Assembly (NCBI RefSeq): GCF_947631635.1
Contig: NZ_CANRMB010000016.1
Span: 1 to 61,975 of the forward strand
Direction of reading: 5' to 3'
DNA from: an uncultured Dysosmobacter sp.
GTDB lineage: Bacteria; Bacillota; Clostridia; Oscillospirales; Oscillospiraceae
DNA: 61,975 nt
Each line of letters opens with the position of its first letter. Within the stretch, counting starts at the first letter, position 1. This document shows, piece by piece, positions 33,173-41,806 of this stretch. The translations under genes were made by a program, and so were the position numbers. The notes beneath the pieces were generated by a model. That model did no database searches. It had not been told where the DNA came from and worked only from the letters and a program-made list of their open reading frames with translations.

Positions 33173-34921
33173 ATGATCAGACGATTGATCCAGAGCATCA
33201 AGGAATATAAAAGGGAAACCATCAAAACACCGGTCTTTGTGGCGTTAGAGGCCGTGATGGAGATCATCATCCCCTTGCTGATGGCCGACCTGATCGACTA
33301 CGGGATCGACGCAGGGGAGATCCATGTGGTGGTGAAGTACGGCGCTGCGCTTTTGATCGCTACCCTGATGGAGCTTTTCGTGGGTTCGCTGGCAGGAAGA
33401 AGCGCGGCCATTGCCTCCAGCGGCTTTGCCCGCAATTTGCGCCGGGATATGTATTACAATGTACAGGAATTTTCGTTTTCAAACATCGATAAATTTTCCA
33501 CATCCAGCATTGTCACCCGGCTGACAACGGACGTGACCAATGTGCAGCAGGCATTCCAGATGATCATACGCATGGCCTTCCGCGCGCCGCTGATGATCGT
33601 ATTTGCGTTGATTGTCTCATTCCGAATCCACGCCGGTATCTCACTGGTGTTTCTGGCCTGCATCCCGGTTCTCGGCACTGGGCTTTTCCTCATCATGCGA
33701 AAAGCCCATCCGATCTTCGAGCGGGTGTTCCGGACTTATGACCGGCTGAACAATGTGGTGCAGGAAAACCTCCGCGGCATCCGTGTGGTAAAAAGCTTTA
33801 TCCGGGAAGATCACGAGAAAAAGAAGTTCTCCGATATCTCAGGGGATATTTGCACCGACTTTATATCGGCGGAAAAAACGCTGGCCTTCAATATGCCCTT
33901 GATGCAGCTTTGCATGTATAGCTGTATGCTGCTGATCTCCTGGTTTGGGGCCAGAGTTCTCGTTTCCAGCGGAGGTACTGAACTGACGACCGGTCAGCTG
34001 ATGAGCCTGCTCACCTATGCGACCCAGATCCTGATGAGTCTGATGCTGCTGTCTATGGTCTTTGTCATGATCACGATGTCCCGGGCCTCCGCCCAGAGGA
34101 TCGCGGAGATCCTGGAGGAGAAAAGCGACCTGAGCAGTCCGGCAGGACCTGTGGTGCTGTACCAAGTCCCCAATGGGGAGATCCGCTTCGACCATGTGGA
34201 CTTCAGCTACTCTCAAAACATGGACCGTCTCTGTCTGAAGGACATATCCCTGACCATCCGCTCCGGGGAAACCATCGGTATCATCGGGGGGACCGGCTCC
34301 TCAAAATCCAGTCTGGTCCAGCTCATCCCCCGTCTGTATGATGCCACCAGAGGAACCGTATCGGTTGGCGGCGCCGATGTCCGACAATATGATTTGGACA
34401 CGTTGCGAAATGCGGTCGCCATGGTCTTGCAGAAAAACGTGCTGTTCTCCGGCACGATCAAAGAGAACCTCCGCTGGGGCAGCGAACATGCCACAGATGA
34501 GGAATTGATCCATGCCTGCCAGCTGGCCCAGGCGGACGGATTTATCCAAAGTTTTCCCGACGGATATGACACCTATATTGAACAAGGCGGAACGAATGTG
34601 TCCGGCGGGCAAAAGCAGCGACTGTGCATCGCCCGCGCGCTGCTGAAAAAGCCGAAAATACTGATCCTGGATGACTCCACCAGCGCGGTGGACACCAAAA
34701 CCGACGCGATGATCCGAAAAGCGATGGCTGAGGAGATCCCTGACACCACAAAGATCATCATTGCCCAGCGCGTGGCCTCCGTACAGGACGCGGATCAGAT
34801 CATTGTGATGGAACATGGCTGTATCTCCGCCATTGGCAAGCACGAGGAATTGCTGCAAAGCAGTTCCATTTATCGCGAGGTCTACGAATCCCAAAGCAAA
34901 GGAAGTGATTCTGATGAATAA
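33173..34921 (+). CDS. ABC exporter, half-transporter A (degenerate catalytic site)
   Basis: 582 residues: six membrane helices (about 10-300) and a nucleotide-binding domain with Walker A GGTGSSKSSL, signature NVSGGQKQRL and Walker B ILILDDSTS. The catalytic Glu is replaced by Asp (DD in place of DE), so this half carries the degenerate site, as in TM287/TM288 and BmrCD. It follows the degenerate ATPase gene by 1 bp (GGAGGAAACTGAT before ATG) and overlaps the next gene, with which it should form a heterodimer in the membrane. Substrate unknown. Confidence 0.9.
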   Translation: MIRRLIQSIKEYKRETIKTPVFVALEAVMEIIIPLLMADLIDYGIDAGEIHVVVKYGAALLIATLMELFVGSLAGRSAAIASSGFARNLRRDMYYNVQEFSFSNIDKFSTSSIVTRLTTDVTNVQQAFQMIIRMAFRAPLMIVFALIVSFRIHAGISLVFLACIPVLGTGLFLIMRKAHPIFERVFRTYDRLNNVVQENLRGIRVVKSFIREDHEKKKFSDISGDICTDFISAEKTLAFNMPLMQLCMYSCMLLISWFGARVLVSSGGTELTTGQLMSLLTYATQILMSLMLLSMVFVMITMSRASAQRIAEILEEKSDLSSPAGPVVLYQVPNGEIRFDHVDFSYSQNMDRLCLKDISLTIRSGETIGIIGGTGSSKSSLVQLIPRLYDATRGTVSVGGADVRQYDLDTLRNAVAMVLQKNVLFSGTIKENLRWGSEHATDEELIHACQLAQADGFIQSFPDGYDTYIEQGGTNVSGGQKQRLCIARALLKKPKILILDDSTSAVDTKTDAMIRKAMAEEIPDTTKIIIAQRVASVQDADQIIVMEHGCISAIGKHEELLQSSSIYREVYESQSKGSDSDE

Positions 34922-36836
34922 GATGGCGATGGAGAAGGAAAAAACCGGCCGGGGCATGGAGAAGGCCAATCGGCAGACGGTAAAGCGCCTGCTGCGCTAT
35001 CTGAAGGCATACCGCCTGCGGTTTGCACTGGTCCTGCTTTGTATCCTGATCAGCGCCATGGCCAGCGTATGCGCTTCCCTCTTTATCCAAACACTGATCG
35101 ACGACTATATCGCGCCGCTGCTGTTGGAGTCTGTACCGGATTACAGCGGCCTGCTGCGGGCAATCGGAACGATGGCGGCGGTGTATCTTACCGGTGTTTG
35201 CGCCACATTGCTTTACAACCGCCTGATGGTCACCATCGCCCAGGGCATTTTGAAACAGATCCGTGATCAGATGTTTGAGCGGATGCAGGCGCTTCCGATT
35301 CGGTATTTTGATACCCACTCTCACGGCGATGTCATGAGCCATTATACCAATGACACGGATACGCTTCGCCAGATGCTGGCTCAAAGCATTCCGCAGGTGT
35401 TTTCTTCCATTGTCACCATCATCACGGTTTTCCTTTCTATGCTCTATCTAAGTGCCTACCTGACCGGGATCGTGGTGCTGTTTGTGATATTGATGATGCA
35501 GCTGGTCAAAAAGATTGCTGGGTCCAGCGGGAAGTTCTTTGTCCGGCAGCAGGCCGCACTGGGTGATGTGAATGGCTATATTGAGGAAATGATCCATGGT
35601 CAGAAGGTGGTAAAAGTATTCTGCCACGAGGAAAAGGCCAAAGCGCAGTTTGATGTCAAGAATGATCTGCTGTGCGATGATGCTTCCTCCGCGAATGCTT
35701 ACGCAAATGTTCTTCTTCCGGTGACATATTCTCTGGGATACACCTTGTATGTTCTGGTCGCCCTGGTGGGCGCGTTTATGGCCATCGCCGGAACAAGGAA
35801 CCTGAGCCTGGCCGGTATGAGCGTGGTGACACTGGGGATGATCTCCTCTTTCCTTCAGCTGACACGCAGCTTTGTCAATCCCATCGGGCAGGTGTCGCAG
35901 CAATTCAACTCCATCGTCATGGCGCTGGCCGGTGCCTCCCGAATCTTTGAACTGATGGACGAGGAGCCGGAGACAGACGAGGGTTATGTGACGCTGGTAC
36001 GTGCGAAATTGGAAGATGGCACCTGGAAAGAAACAGGCGGCAAAGACGGTGCCTGGGTCTGGAAGCATCCCCATGGCGACGGCTCTCTGACCTATACCCA
36101 GATGCGGGGCGAAGTCCGCTTCTACGATGTTGATTTTGCCTATGAGGAGGGAAAACCAGTCCTCCACAATATCACTTTGTATGCCGAGCCGGGGCAAAAA
36201 GTCGCGTTTGTGGGGGCCACAGGCGCGGGAAAGACCACCATAACCAATCTGATCAACCGTTTTTACGACATTGCCGATGGAAAGGTGCGGTATGACGGCA
36301 TCAATATCAACAAGATCAAGAAAGCCGACCTGCGGCGCAGCCTTGGCGTCGTTCTTCAGGATGTGAACTTGTTTACCGGAACCGTTATGGAGAACATCCG
36401 CTATGGCAGACTGGACGCTACGGACGAGGAATGTGTTGCTGCCGCAAAGCTGGCCAATGCCCATGATTTTATTGAGATGCTTCCCCAGGGCTACCAGACG
36501 GTTTTATCCGGTGACGGCGGCGGACTGTCTCAGGGACAGCGGCAGCTTCTGTCGATTGCCCGCGCGGCAGTCGCTGATCCCCCGGTGATGATCCTGGATG
36601 AAGCCACATCCTCGATTGACACCCGGACCGAGGCCATCGTGCAGCGGGGCATGGACGCTTTGATGGAGGGCCGGACGGTTTTTGTCATTGCCCATCGGCT
36701 GTCCACGGTGAAGAACTCCGATGTGATCATGGTACTGGATCACGGCCGCATCATTGAGCGCGGGACTCACGATAAACTGATTGGCGAGAAGGGGACCTAC
36801 TACCAGCTGTACACTGGTGCGTTTGAATTGGAGTAA
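34914..36836 (+). CDS. ABC exporter, half-transporter B (canonical catalytic site)
   Basis: 640 residues with six membrane helices (about 28-330) and an ATPase domain: Walker A GATGAGKTTI, Q loop VVLQDVNLF, signature LSQGQRQLLSIARA, Walker B VMILDEATSSID with the catalytic Glu. A longer loop (about 390-430, with DGTWKETGGKDGAWVWKHPHG) precedes the nucleotide domain, a feature known in BmrD-like halves. ATG overlaps the stop of half A; AAAGGAAGTGATTCTG before it. It should pair with half A. Confidence 0.9.
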   Translation: MNKMAMEKEKTGRGMEKANRQTVKRLLRYLKAYRLRFALVLLCILISAMASVCASLFIQTLIDDYIAPLLLESVPDYSGLLRAIGTMAAVYLTGVCATLLYNRLMVTIAQGILKQIRDQMFERMQALPIRYFDTHSHGDVMSHYTNDTDTLRQMLAQSIPQVFSSIVTIITVFLSMLYLSAYLTGIVVLFVILMMQLVKKIAGSSGKFFVRQQAALGDVNGYIEEMIHGQKVVKVFCHEEKAKAQFDVKNDLLCDDASSANAYANVLLPVTYSLGYTLYVLVALVGAFMAIAGTRNLSLAGMSVVTLGMISSFLQLTRSFVNPIGQVSQQFNSIVMALAGASRIFELMDEEPETDEGYVTLVRAKLEDGTWKETGGKDGAWVWKHPHGDGSLTYTQMRGEVRFYDVDFAYEEGKPVLHNITLYAEPGQKVAFVGATGAGKTTITNLINRFYDIADGKVRYDGININKIKKADLRRSLGVVLQDVNLFTGTVMENIRYGRLDATDEECVAAAKLANAHDFIEMLPQGYQTVLSGDGGGLSQGQRQLLSIARAAVADPPVMILDEATSSIDTRTEAIVQRGMDALMEGRTVFVIAHRLSTVKNSDVIMVLDHGRIIERGTHDKLIGEKGTYYQLYTGAFELE

Positions 36837-36840
36837 TGCG

Positions 36841-36936
36841 ATGGAATTCAGTGATGCCGCGGCTTTGGGACTAGCGATTGCCGCACTGATTATTTTTGAG
36901 ATCTGGCTGTACTTTTATAAAAAGAAGCACCGGTGA
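36841..36936 (+). CDS. 31-residue single-span membrane protein
   Basis: Starts 4 bp after the exporter stop: MEFSDAAALGLAIAALIIFEI followed by WLYFYKKKHR. One membrane helix (about 7-26) and a basic C-terminus, which places the tail inside the cell. GGAG lies before the ATG. Position and topology suggest a small subunit of the exporter. No family is known to me. Confidence 0.6.
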   Translation: MEFSDAAALGLAIAALIIFEIWLYFYKKKHR

Positions 36937-36985
36937 TAGAGGGGAGAAACTGTTTGAGGAAACGGATGCGGTTTCCCAGACCGCA

Positions 36986-37027
36986 AAAAAGCAAGCGGTT
37001 GCGGCAAATGAGCCGCAACTGCTTGCT
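36986..37027 (+). terminator. Hairpin terminator after the exporter operon
   Basis: AAGCAAGCGGTTGCGGC, loop AAATGA, GCCGCAACTGCTTGCTT with one mismatch. Followed by TC, so the T-run is short. Confidence 0.6.
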
Positions 37028-37165
37028 TCAAGCTCCTATGTGCAGGGTTATATTGCTCCGTGATCTTCATGGAAATCACGACAAGGTGGCCCTTCAGAGC
37101 GATGGACCATGGCTGCCAGTCAGCTCCATTTCAGCGCAGAGTTACCCTGTATCCATGCTGTCTTC

Positions 37166-38449
37166 CTAATACCCGAACCCCCAGGGGAGCTTTTGCGTGC
37201 TCTGCTGCTGCGCTGAGGAACCGGAAGTATTCTGTTCTCCCAACGCAGACTGTTCTTTCTCTATCACGGTAACAGTCAGGTCCAGTGTAGTTCCCTGGCG
37301 GTAGACGGTTAAATTCAGCTTACTGCCTGCCGAGCATTTTTGAACGATGTGGGCGAATTCGCCGGTCTGGGTGACAGCGGTGCCGTTTACCCTGGTGATA
37401 ATGTCATTCTCTTTTATACCGGCCTTTTGGGCAGGACTGCCGTCTGCAACACGGTTTACCACGATGCCTTTGGGAAGCCCATACCGCATCATTTCGCCGC
37501 TGACAGCGCTGACAGAGATGCCAATATAGGGCTTCACGATATATCCATGATCGATGATGCTCCGCACGATCTCCAGAATGCTGTTGATGGGGATGGCGAA
37601 TCCGATGTTGTCAACGGATGCTTCTCCGGAAGAATTGCTGGAATACTTGGCGTTGGTGATGCCGATGACCTCGCCATACAAGTTGTAGAGAGGCCCGCCG
37701 GAGTTGCCCGAATTGATGGCGCAGTCTGTCTGGATCAGATCCATGGTGGTTTTGCTGGAGAGCGTGACCTTTCGATCCAAAGCGCTGATGACACCATGGG
37801 TCAGGGAGAACGTCAGTTCGCCCAGTAGGTTGCCGATCGCCACCACACTGCTTCCGACCTTTAAGTCGTCGGAATCGCCGATGGTCACAGCCGCTAAACC
37901 GGACGCATTTACTTTTAAGACAGCGACATCGTTGCTCTCGTCAAATCCGATCAGTTCCGCAGTATAGGATGTACCGTCGTACATGGTCGCTGTGATGCTG
38001 GCGGCACTCTCGATCACATGGTGGTTTGTCAGGATATAGCCGTCCTCTGTCAAAATGAAGCCGGAGCCGGAGGCGGCGGCTTGGGTACGAACGCCAAAAG
38101 AATTGGTGGTTGTAATGGATGTGGTGATGCCTACCACGGAATTGACATTGGTTTCATATACCTCTGAGCAGCTCATCTCCCGCCTCGAACCCGTCATGGC
38201 AACGGTGGTAACATCGTAAGGATGCTCCTCCGCACTTGCCGAAATAGCGATTTGCCCGCCAGAATCCTGCCGGCGGCCCAGATACGCCATACCGCCGGCG
38301 CCTGCCGCTCCGCCCAGCAGAGAGCAGCACAGCGCCAAAGCGATCATCCGCATACCGGAATATCTGCTTGGGCGCTTGGCTGAAGGGGCTGTATCATTTA
38401 CAGACTCTTGAAAATGATCAAGGTACCGATCATTGGATTCGTTTCTCAT
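37166..38449 (-). CDS. HtrA/DegP-type membrane-anchored serine protease
   Basis: 427 residues. N-terminal membrane helix (about 34-56), trypsin-like domain with the triad His144 (TNHHVI), Asp174 (SNDVAVLK) and Ser250 (GNSGGPL), then one PDZ domain (about 315-400, GIVVNRVADGSPAQKAGIKENDII). It degrades or refolds misfolded proteins outside the membrane. The start has AAGGAGCATGGC before the ATG at 11 nt. The cyclophilin gene lies upstream on the same strand, 160 bp away, so an envelope protein quality-control role is likely. Confidence 0.93.
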   Translation of the reverse strand: MRNESNDRYLDHFQESVNDTAPSAKRPSRYSGMRMIALALCCSLLGGAAGAGGMAYLGRRQDSGGQIAISASAEEHPYDVTTVAMTGSRREMSCSEVYETNVNSVVGITTSITTTNSFGVRTQAAASGSGFILTEDGYILTNHHVIESAASITATMYDGTSYTAELIGFDESNDVAVLKVNASGLAAVTIGDSDDLKVGSSVVAIGNLLGELTFSLTHGVISALDRKVTLSSKTTMDLIQTDCAINSGNSGGPLYNLYGEVIGITNAKYSSNSSGEASVDNIGFAIPINSILEIVRSIIDHGYIVKPYIGISVSAVSGEMMRYGLPKGIVVNRVADGSPAQKAGIKENDIITRVNGTAVTQTGEFAHIVQKCSAGSKLNLTVYRQGTTLDLTVTVIEKEQSALGEQNTSGSSAQQQSTQKLPWGFGY

Positions 38450-38608
38450 CGCAGGCCATGCTCCTTCTCAATTAAAATGCCGCCGTTCATTTTCCTTGAC
38501 AATAACAGCCGGCGCTGAATACATGCTGAAAAATCATGTAACATTTACTTGTGAATATAAGGAACTCCGCAAACGGCTGTGATCTGTTAAAGCAATCGGG
38601 ATACACAG

Positions 38609-39226
38609 TCATTCCCGGATGGTAACAGAGGTGATGACAGGCTGCTTTGCCTTGGCAATGGTCCCGTTGCCGTCCAGGGACTCGGCGTCGGCGCAGATTT
38701 GATCCACCACGTCCATTCCATCGATCACATACCCAAAAACCGCGTAACTCCCATCCAGGTACGTGCTGTCCTGCTGCACGATGAAAAACTGTGAGCTGGC
38801 ACTGTCATATGCCTCTGAGCGGGCCATGGAGATGGCCCCTCTTGTATGGGACAGGTGGTTTTGCACCCCGTTTTTCTCGAATTCTCCTGCGATGCACTGT
38901 TCGGAACCGCCGGTCCCGTCACCGTTTGGATCACCGCCCTGGATCATATAACCATCAATGATGCGGTGAAATGTCAGCCCATCATAAAAACCGCATTGGG
39001 CCAGCGACACAAAGTTTTCAACGGTTTGAGGCGCGGCGTTTTGATCCAGGGCCACCGTGATGGTCCCATAGTCCGCCACGACGATATCTGCGTATCGGTG
39101 ATCGGCCCCCAGAAGCCTCATTTTGAAAGCACAGAGCACCGCTGTGACGGCAATGAGCACGGTCATGGCCACAGGCACCCAGGGCCTTTCTGCCGCTTGC
39201 GTGGATGCATATTTCTGAAATTTCAT
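38609..39226 (-). CDS. Cyclophilin-type peptidyl-prolyl isomerase, membrane-anchored
   Basis: 205 residues. N-terminal helix (VPVAMTVLIAVTAVLCAF, about 17-34), then a cyclophilin domain: TVENFVSLAQCGFYDGLTFHRII with the active Arg, MIQGGDPNGDGTGG, GAISMARS and SQFFIVQ (FxxMxR type site visible as FHR). It acts on proline bonds in exported proteins. AAAGGTCGGATCTAA precedes the ATG. Divergent from the response regulator across 345 bp. Confidence 0.9.
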   Translation of the reverse strand: MKFQKYASTQAAERPWVPVAMTVLIAVTAVLCAFKMRLLGADHRYADIVVADYGTITVALDQNAAPQTVENFVSLAQCGFYDGLTFHRIIDGYMIQGGDPNGDGTGGSEQCIAGEFEKNGVQNHLSHTRGAISMARSEAYDSASSQFFIVQQDSTYLDGSYAVFGYVIDGMDVVDQICADAESLDGNGTIAKAKQPVITSVTIRE

Positions 39227-39570
39227 TTAGATCCGACCTTTCAAGTCAACGGCATCGTCGTCTTGCGCGCAGTCCAACGAATGAACTGCGCGCAAGTGAA
39301 AGTGCCAAGGAATGTATTGCATACGGCATTTTTGCAAAGCCCGCCGTCGCCTCATCCGTGACGGCTGCCACGGCATCGGCGGGAAAGTGCCCTATGCGCG
39401 GTGCAGTACGCGGCGTGTACTGACAATTGCTCCTGACGAGATCAGCATAGCGCTATTTACTGAACCGGTGCTGAAACCAGAGGAAAAAACAATCCCATTA
39501 TTTTTCAGCCGCCTTTCAGCACAGCATGGTAGGATCGAAAAAACTCAATATGACAGATCAGGTGAATGCT
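39227..39570. promoter_or_regulatory. 345-bp divergent regulatory region with long inverted repeat
   Basis: Lies between cyclophilin (minus) and the response regulator (plus). It holds a perfect 12-bp inverted repeat CTTGCGCGCAGT / ACTGCGCGCAAG (39262-39273 and 39285-39296, 11-bp loop), without T-run, close to the cyclophilin start. It may be an operator. No clear consensus promoter seen by eye. Confidence 0.4.
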
Positions 39571-40248
39571 ATGAAAATTTTGGTGGTGGAAGACGAAAGG
39601 ATGCTGGCGGACTCCATTAAAAATTTACTGGAGTCCAAGGGCTTTATCGTGGAAGCCGTATATGACGGAGAGGATGGGGCGGAGTATGCGCTTCTCGGCA
39701 TCTACGATCTGCTGATTTTGGATGTTATGATGCCCAAGATGAATGGATATCAGGTGGCGAAGGAGGTGCGTGCGAAGCGCTGTGCCACGCCGATCCTGAT
39801 GCTGACGGCGAAATCGGAGCTGGAGGATCGTATTGAGGGCCTCAATGCCGGCGCGGACTATTACCTGACCAAGCCCTTCAATACCCGGGAGCTGCTGGCC
39901 TGCATCAACGCCCTGCTCCGCCGCCAGGGAGACCAGGTGGATGAGATGACATTTGGAAATACATCTTTGGATCTGGGGACTTCCCTGCTGATATGCGGTG
40001 AAAACAAAGTGCGGCTGTCCGCAAAAGAATTTGACGTTATGCGGTGCCTGCTTCAAGCAAAGGGAAGGAACCTGCCCAAGGAGACGATCCTCGCCAGAGT
40101 GTGGGGCTATGATTCCAACGCGACGGAAAACCATGTGGAGGTCTATGTGGGCTTCCTGCGGAAGAAGCTCACCAGCATCGGCTCCAATATAAGGATCGAG
40201 TCCATCCGGAGATTAGGCTATCACCTGGAGGTAGACACGGGATGCTGA
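39571..40248 (+). CDS. OmpR-family response regulator (second system)
   Basis: 225 residues. Receiver with Glu/Asp pair near residues 8-9, phospho-acceptor Asp51 (LLILDVMMP), Lys in LTAKSE; winged-helix output with LSAKEFDVMRCLL and VWGYDSNATENHVEVYVGFLRKKL. The start ATG at 39571 has AGGTGAATGCT before it; the open frame upstream has no ribosome site. The kinase gene overlaps its last codons. Position between HtrA/cyclophilin and a Gld-type transporter suggests that it controls envelope-related genes, unproven. Confidence 0.92.
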   Translation: MKILVVEDERMLADSIKNLLESKGFIVEAVYDGEDGAEYALLGIYDLLILDVMMPKMNGYQVAKEVRAKRCATPILMLTAKSELEDRIEGLNAGADYYLTKPFNTRELLACINALLRRQGDQVDEMTFGNTSLDLGTSLLICGENKVRLSAKEFDVMRCLLQAKGRNLPKETILARVWGYDSNATENHVEVYVGFLRKKLTSIGSNIRIESIRRLGYHLEVDTGC

Positions 40249-41456
40249 GGCGGCTGCGTATCAAATTCATCTGTATCAATATGGCGATCGTGACCATCAT
40301 GCTGGCGGTTATTTTGGGCCTGGTTTTGCATTTTGCAAGCCAGAATATGGAGCAGCAAAGCATACGGATGATGCAGGCCATCGCCATGAATCCGTTTCAG
40401 CTGGGGCGGCCCAACGAGCTGCCAGATGAAGTACGGCTGCCCTATTTCATCCTTCAGATCGGTCCCAACGGCGAACTGGAGACGGTTGGCGGCGGATATT
40501 ATGATCTCTCTGATGGAGCATTTCTGAGGAGCCTGATCGACACCGTCGTCTCTTCCGGAAAGCAGACAGGGCTGATAAAGGAGTATCAGCTGCGGTTTTG
40601 CCGGATCGTGACTCCCGTGAGTCAACGGTTGGTCTTTACCGATATTTCCAGCGAACAGAGCACCATGGACAGCCTGCTGAAAACCTGTGTCCTGATCGGC
40701 GGCGTCAGTTTTCTGGTGTTCCTGCTGATCAGCCTGTTTCTTGCCCGCTGGGCCGTAGGGCCGGTGGCGAAGGCATGGGCCCAGCAGCGGCAGTTTGTAG
40801 CCGACGCTTCCCACGAGCTGAAAACGCCTTTGACCGTGATCCTCACCAACGCCGAGCTGCTGAATGACCGGAGCTGCGGCGAGACAGCCAGGCAGCGGTC
40901 CGCCCAGAGCATCCTCACCATGTCCGTTCGGATGCGGGAATTGGTGGAGCAGCTGTTGTGTTTGGCCCGGCTCGACAGCGGCGCGGCGCAGGTCGCTTTT
41001 TCCAGGGTAGATATCAGCAAAGTGGCGTCAGACGTCCTCCTTCCCTTCGAACCGCTGTTTTTTGAAAAGGGCTTGGAGTTGAGCAGCCAGGTGGAAGACG
41101 GCCTGACTGTGGAGGGCAGCGAAGCACATCTGCGCCAGGTAATGGAGATCCTGCTGGATAACGCGCAGAAATACGCTGTCGGACCAAGCTGTGTGTCCAT
41201 GACCCTGTGCCGGAAGGGCAGAAACCATTGTTTGTTCAGCGTTTCCAATCATGGAGAGGCGATTTCCAGAGAGGATCTTCAAAATATTTTCAAGCGGTTT
41301 TATCGGGCGGATAAGGTTCGCACCGCAGGCCACAGCTACGGGCTGGGATTGGCGATCGCCTCCGGTATTGTGGAGGCGCATCACGGAAAGATTTGGGCAG
41401 AGAGTGCGGATGGGGTCAATACGTTCTATGTGAGGCTGCCATCGGCGGCGTTATGA
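40242..41456 (+). CDS. Membrane sensor histidine kinase (second system)
   Basis: 404 residues. Two membrane helices (about 12-32 and 149-170) enclose a compact outer domain of about 115 residues; no clear HAMP. Phospho-acceptor His191 in DASHELKTPLTV, N box LLDNAQKYA, and a GLGLAIASGIVEAHHG G2 box. The start overlaps the regulator gene by 7 nt. A hairpin terminator (41468-41498) follows. Confidence 0.92.
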   Translation: MLRRLRIKFICINMAIVTIMLAVILGLVLHFASQNMEQQSIRMMQAIAMNPFQLGRPNELPDEVRLPYFILQIGPNGELETVGGGYYDLSDGAFLRSLIDTVVSSGKQTGLIKEYQLRFCRIVTPVSQRLVFTDISSEQSTMDSLLKTCVLIGGVSFLVFLLISLFLARWAVGPVAKAWAQQRQFVADASHELKTPLTVILTNAELLNDRSCGETARQRSAQSILTMSVRMRELVEQLLCLARLDSGAAQVAFSRVDISKVASDVLLPFEPLFFEKGLELSSQVEDGLTVEGSEAHLRQVMEILLDNAQKYAVGPSCVSMTLCRKGRNHCLFSVSNHGEAISREDLQNIFKRFYRADKVRTAGHSYGLGLAIASGIVEAHHGKIWAESADGVNTFYVRLPSAAL

Positions 41457-41467
41457 AGTGCGGAGAA

Positions 41468-41498
41468 ACAGCCGGAGGCGTGCTGCCTCTGGCTGTTT
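41468..41498 (+). terminator. Terminator after the second two-component operon
   Basis: ACAGCCGGAGGC, GTGCT loop, GCCTCTGGCTGT and TTTTG. Placed 12 bp after the stop and directly before the hairpin element. Confidence 0.75.
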
Positions 41499-41500
41499 TG

Positions 41501-41694
41501 ATATAGTCGGCACAGTTGAAAAGACTCCAAAAGAGTCTTTTCAATGCAATGCTGCTGTGCAACATTGCGGGCCGCATATGCGGCCCTCTGTGCCTGACTT
41601 CATAGGAAACGCACACGCGCTTTGCGCGTCGGCGGACCATCGGTCCGCCAGTTGAAAAGGAGCTTATACTCCTTTTCAACTGCGTTGACTATAT
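41501..41694. repeat. Hairpin-train intergenic element C
   Basis: A 194-bp train of hairpins with inverted ends (ATATAGTCGGCACAGTTGAA at the left, TTCAACTGCGTTGACTATAT at the right). Inner stems: AAAAGACTC/GAGTCTTTT, GCAATG/CATTGC, GGGCCGCA/TGCGGCCC, CACGCGC/GCGCGT, GGCGGACC/GGTCCGCC, AGTTGAAAAGGAG/CTCCTTTTCAACT. It shares the scheme of the element at 16384 and its right end with the hairpin at 26497. It fits a non-coding MITE-like repeat with hairpin-rich interior. Confidence 0.75.
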
Positions 41695-41758
41695 GAGAAA
41701 GCCTGGATTTTTCAGCACTGCTTCAGCGTCCGGTGTTATGGTTGGTTCCGGTAGGAAA

Positions 41759-41784
41759 CGGGATCTGCCTATTGCAAGATCCCG
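41759..41784. promoter_or_regulatory. Inverted repeat before the Gld-type ATPase gene
   Basis: CGGGATCT, 10 bp, AGATCCCG, ending 9 bp before the AAGGAGG ribosome site of the next gene. No T-run, so an operator or leader hairpin. Confidence 0.35.
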
Positions 41785-41806
41785 ATTGAAACAAGGAGGC
41801 CAAGCT

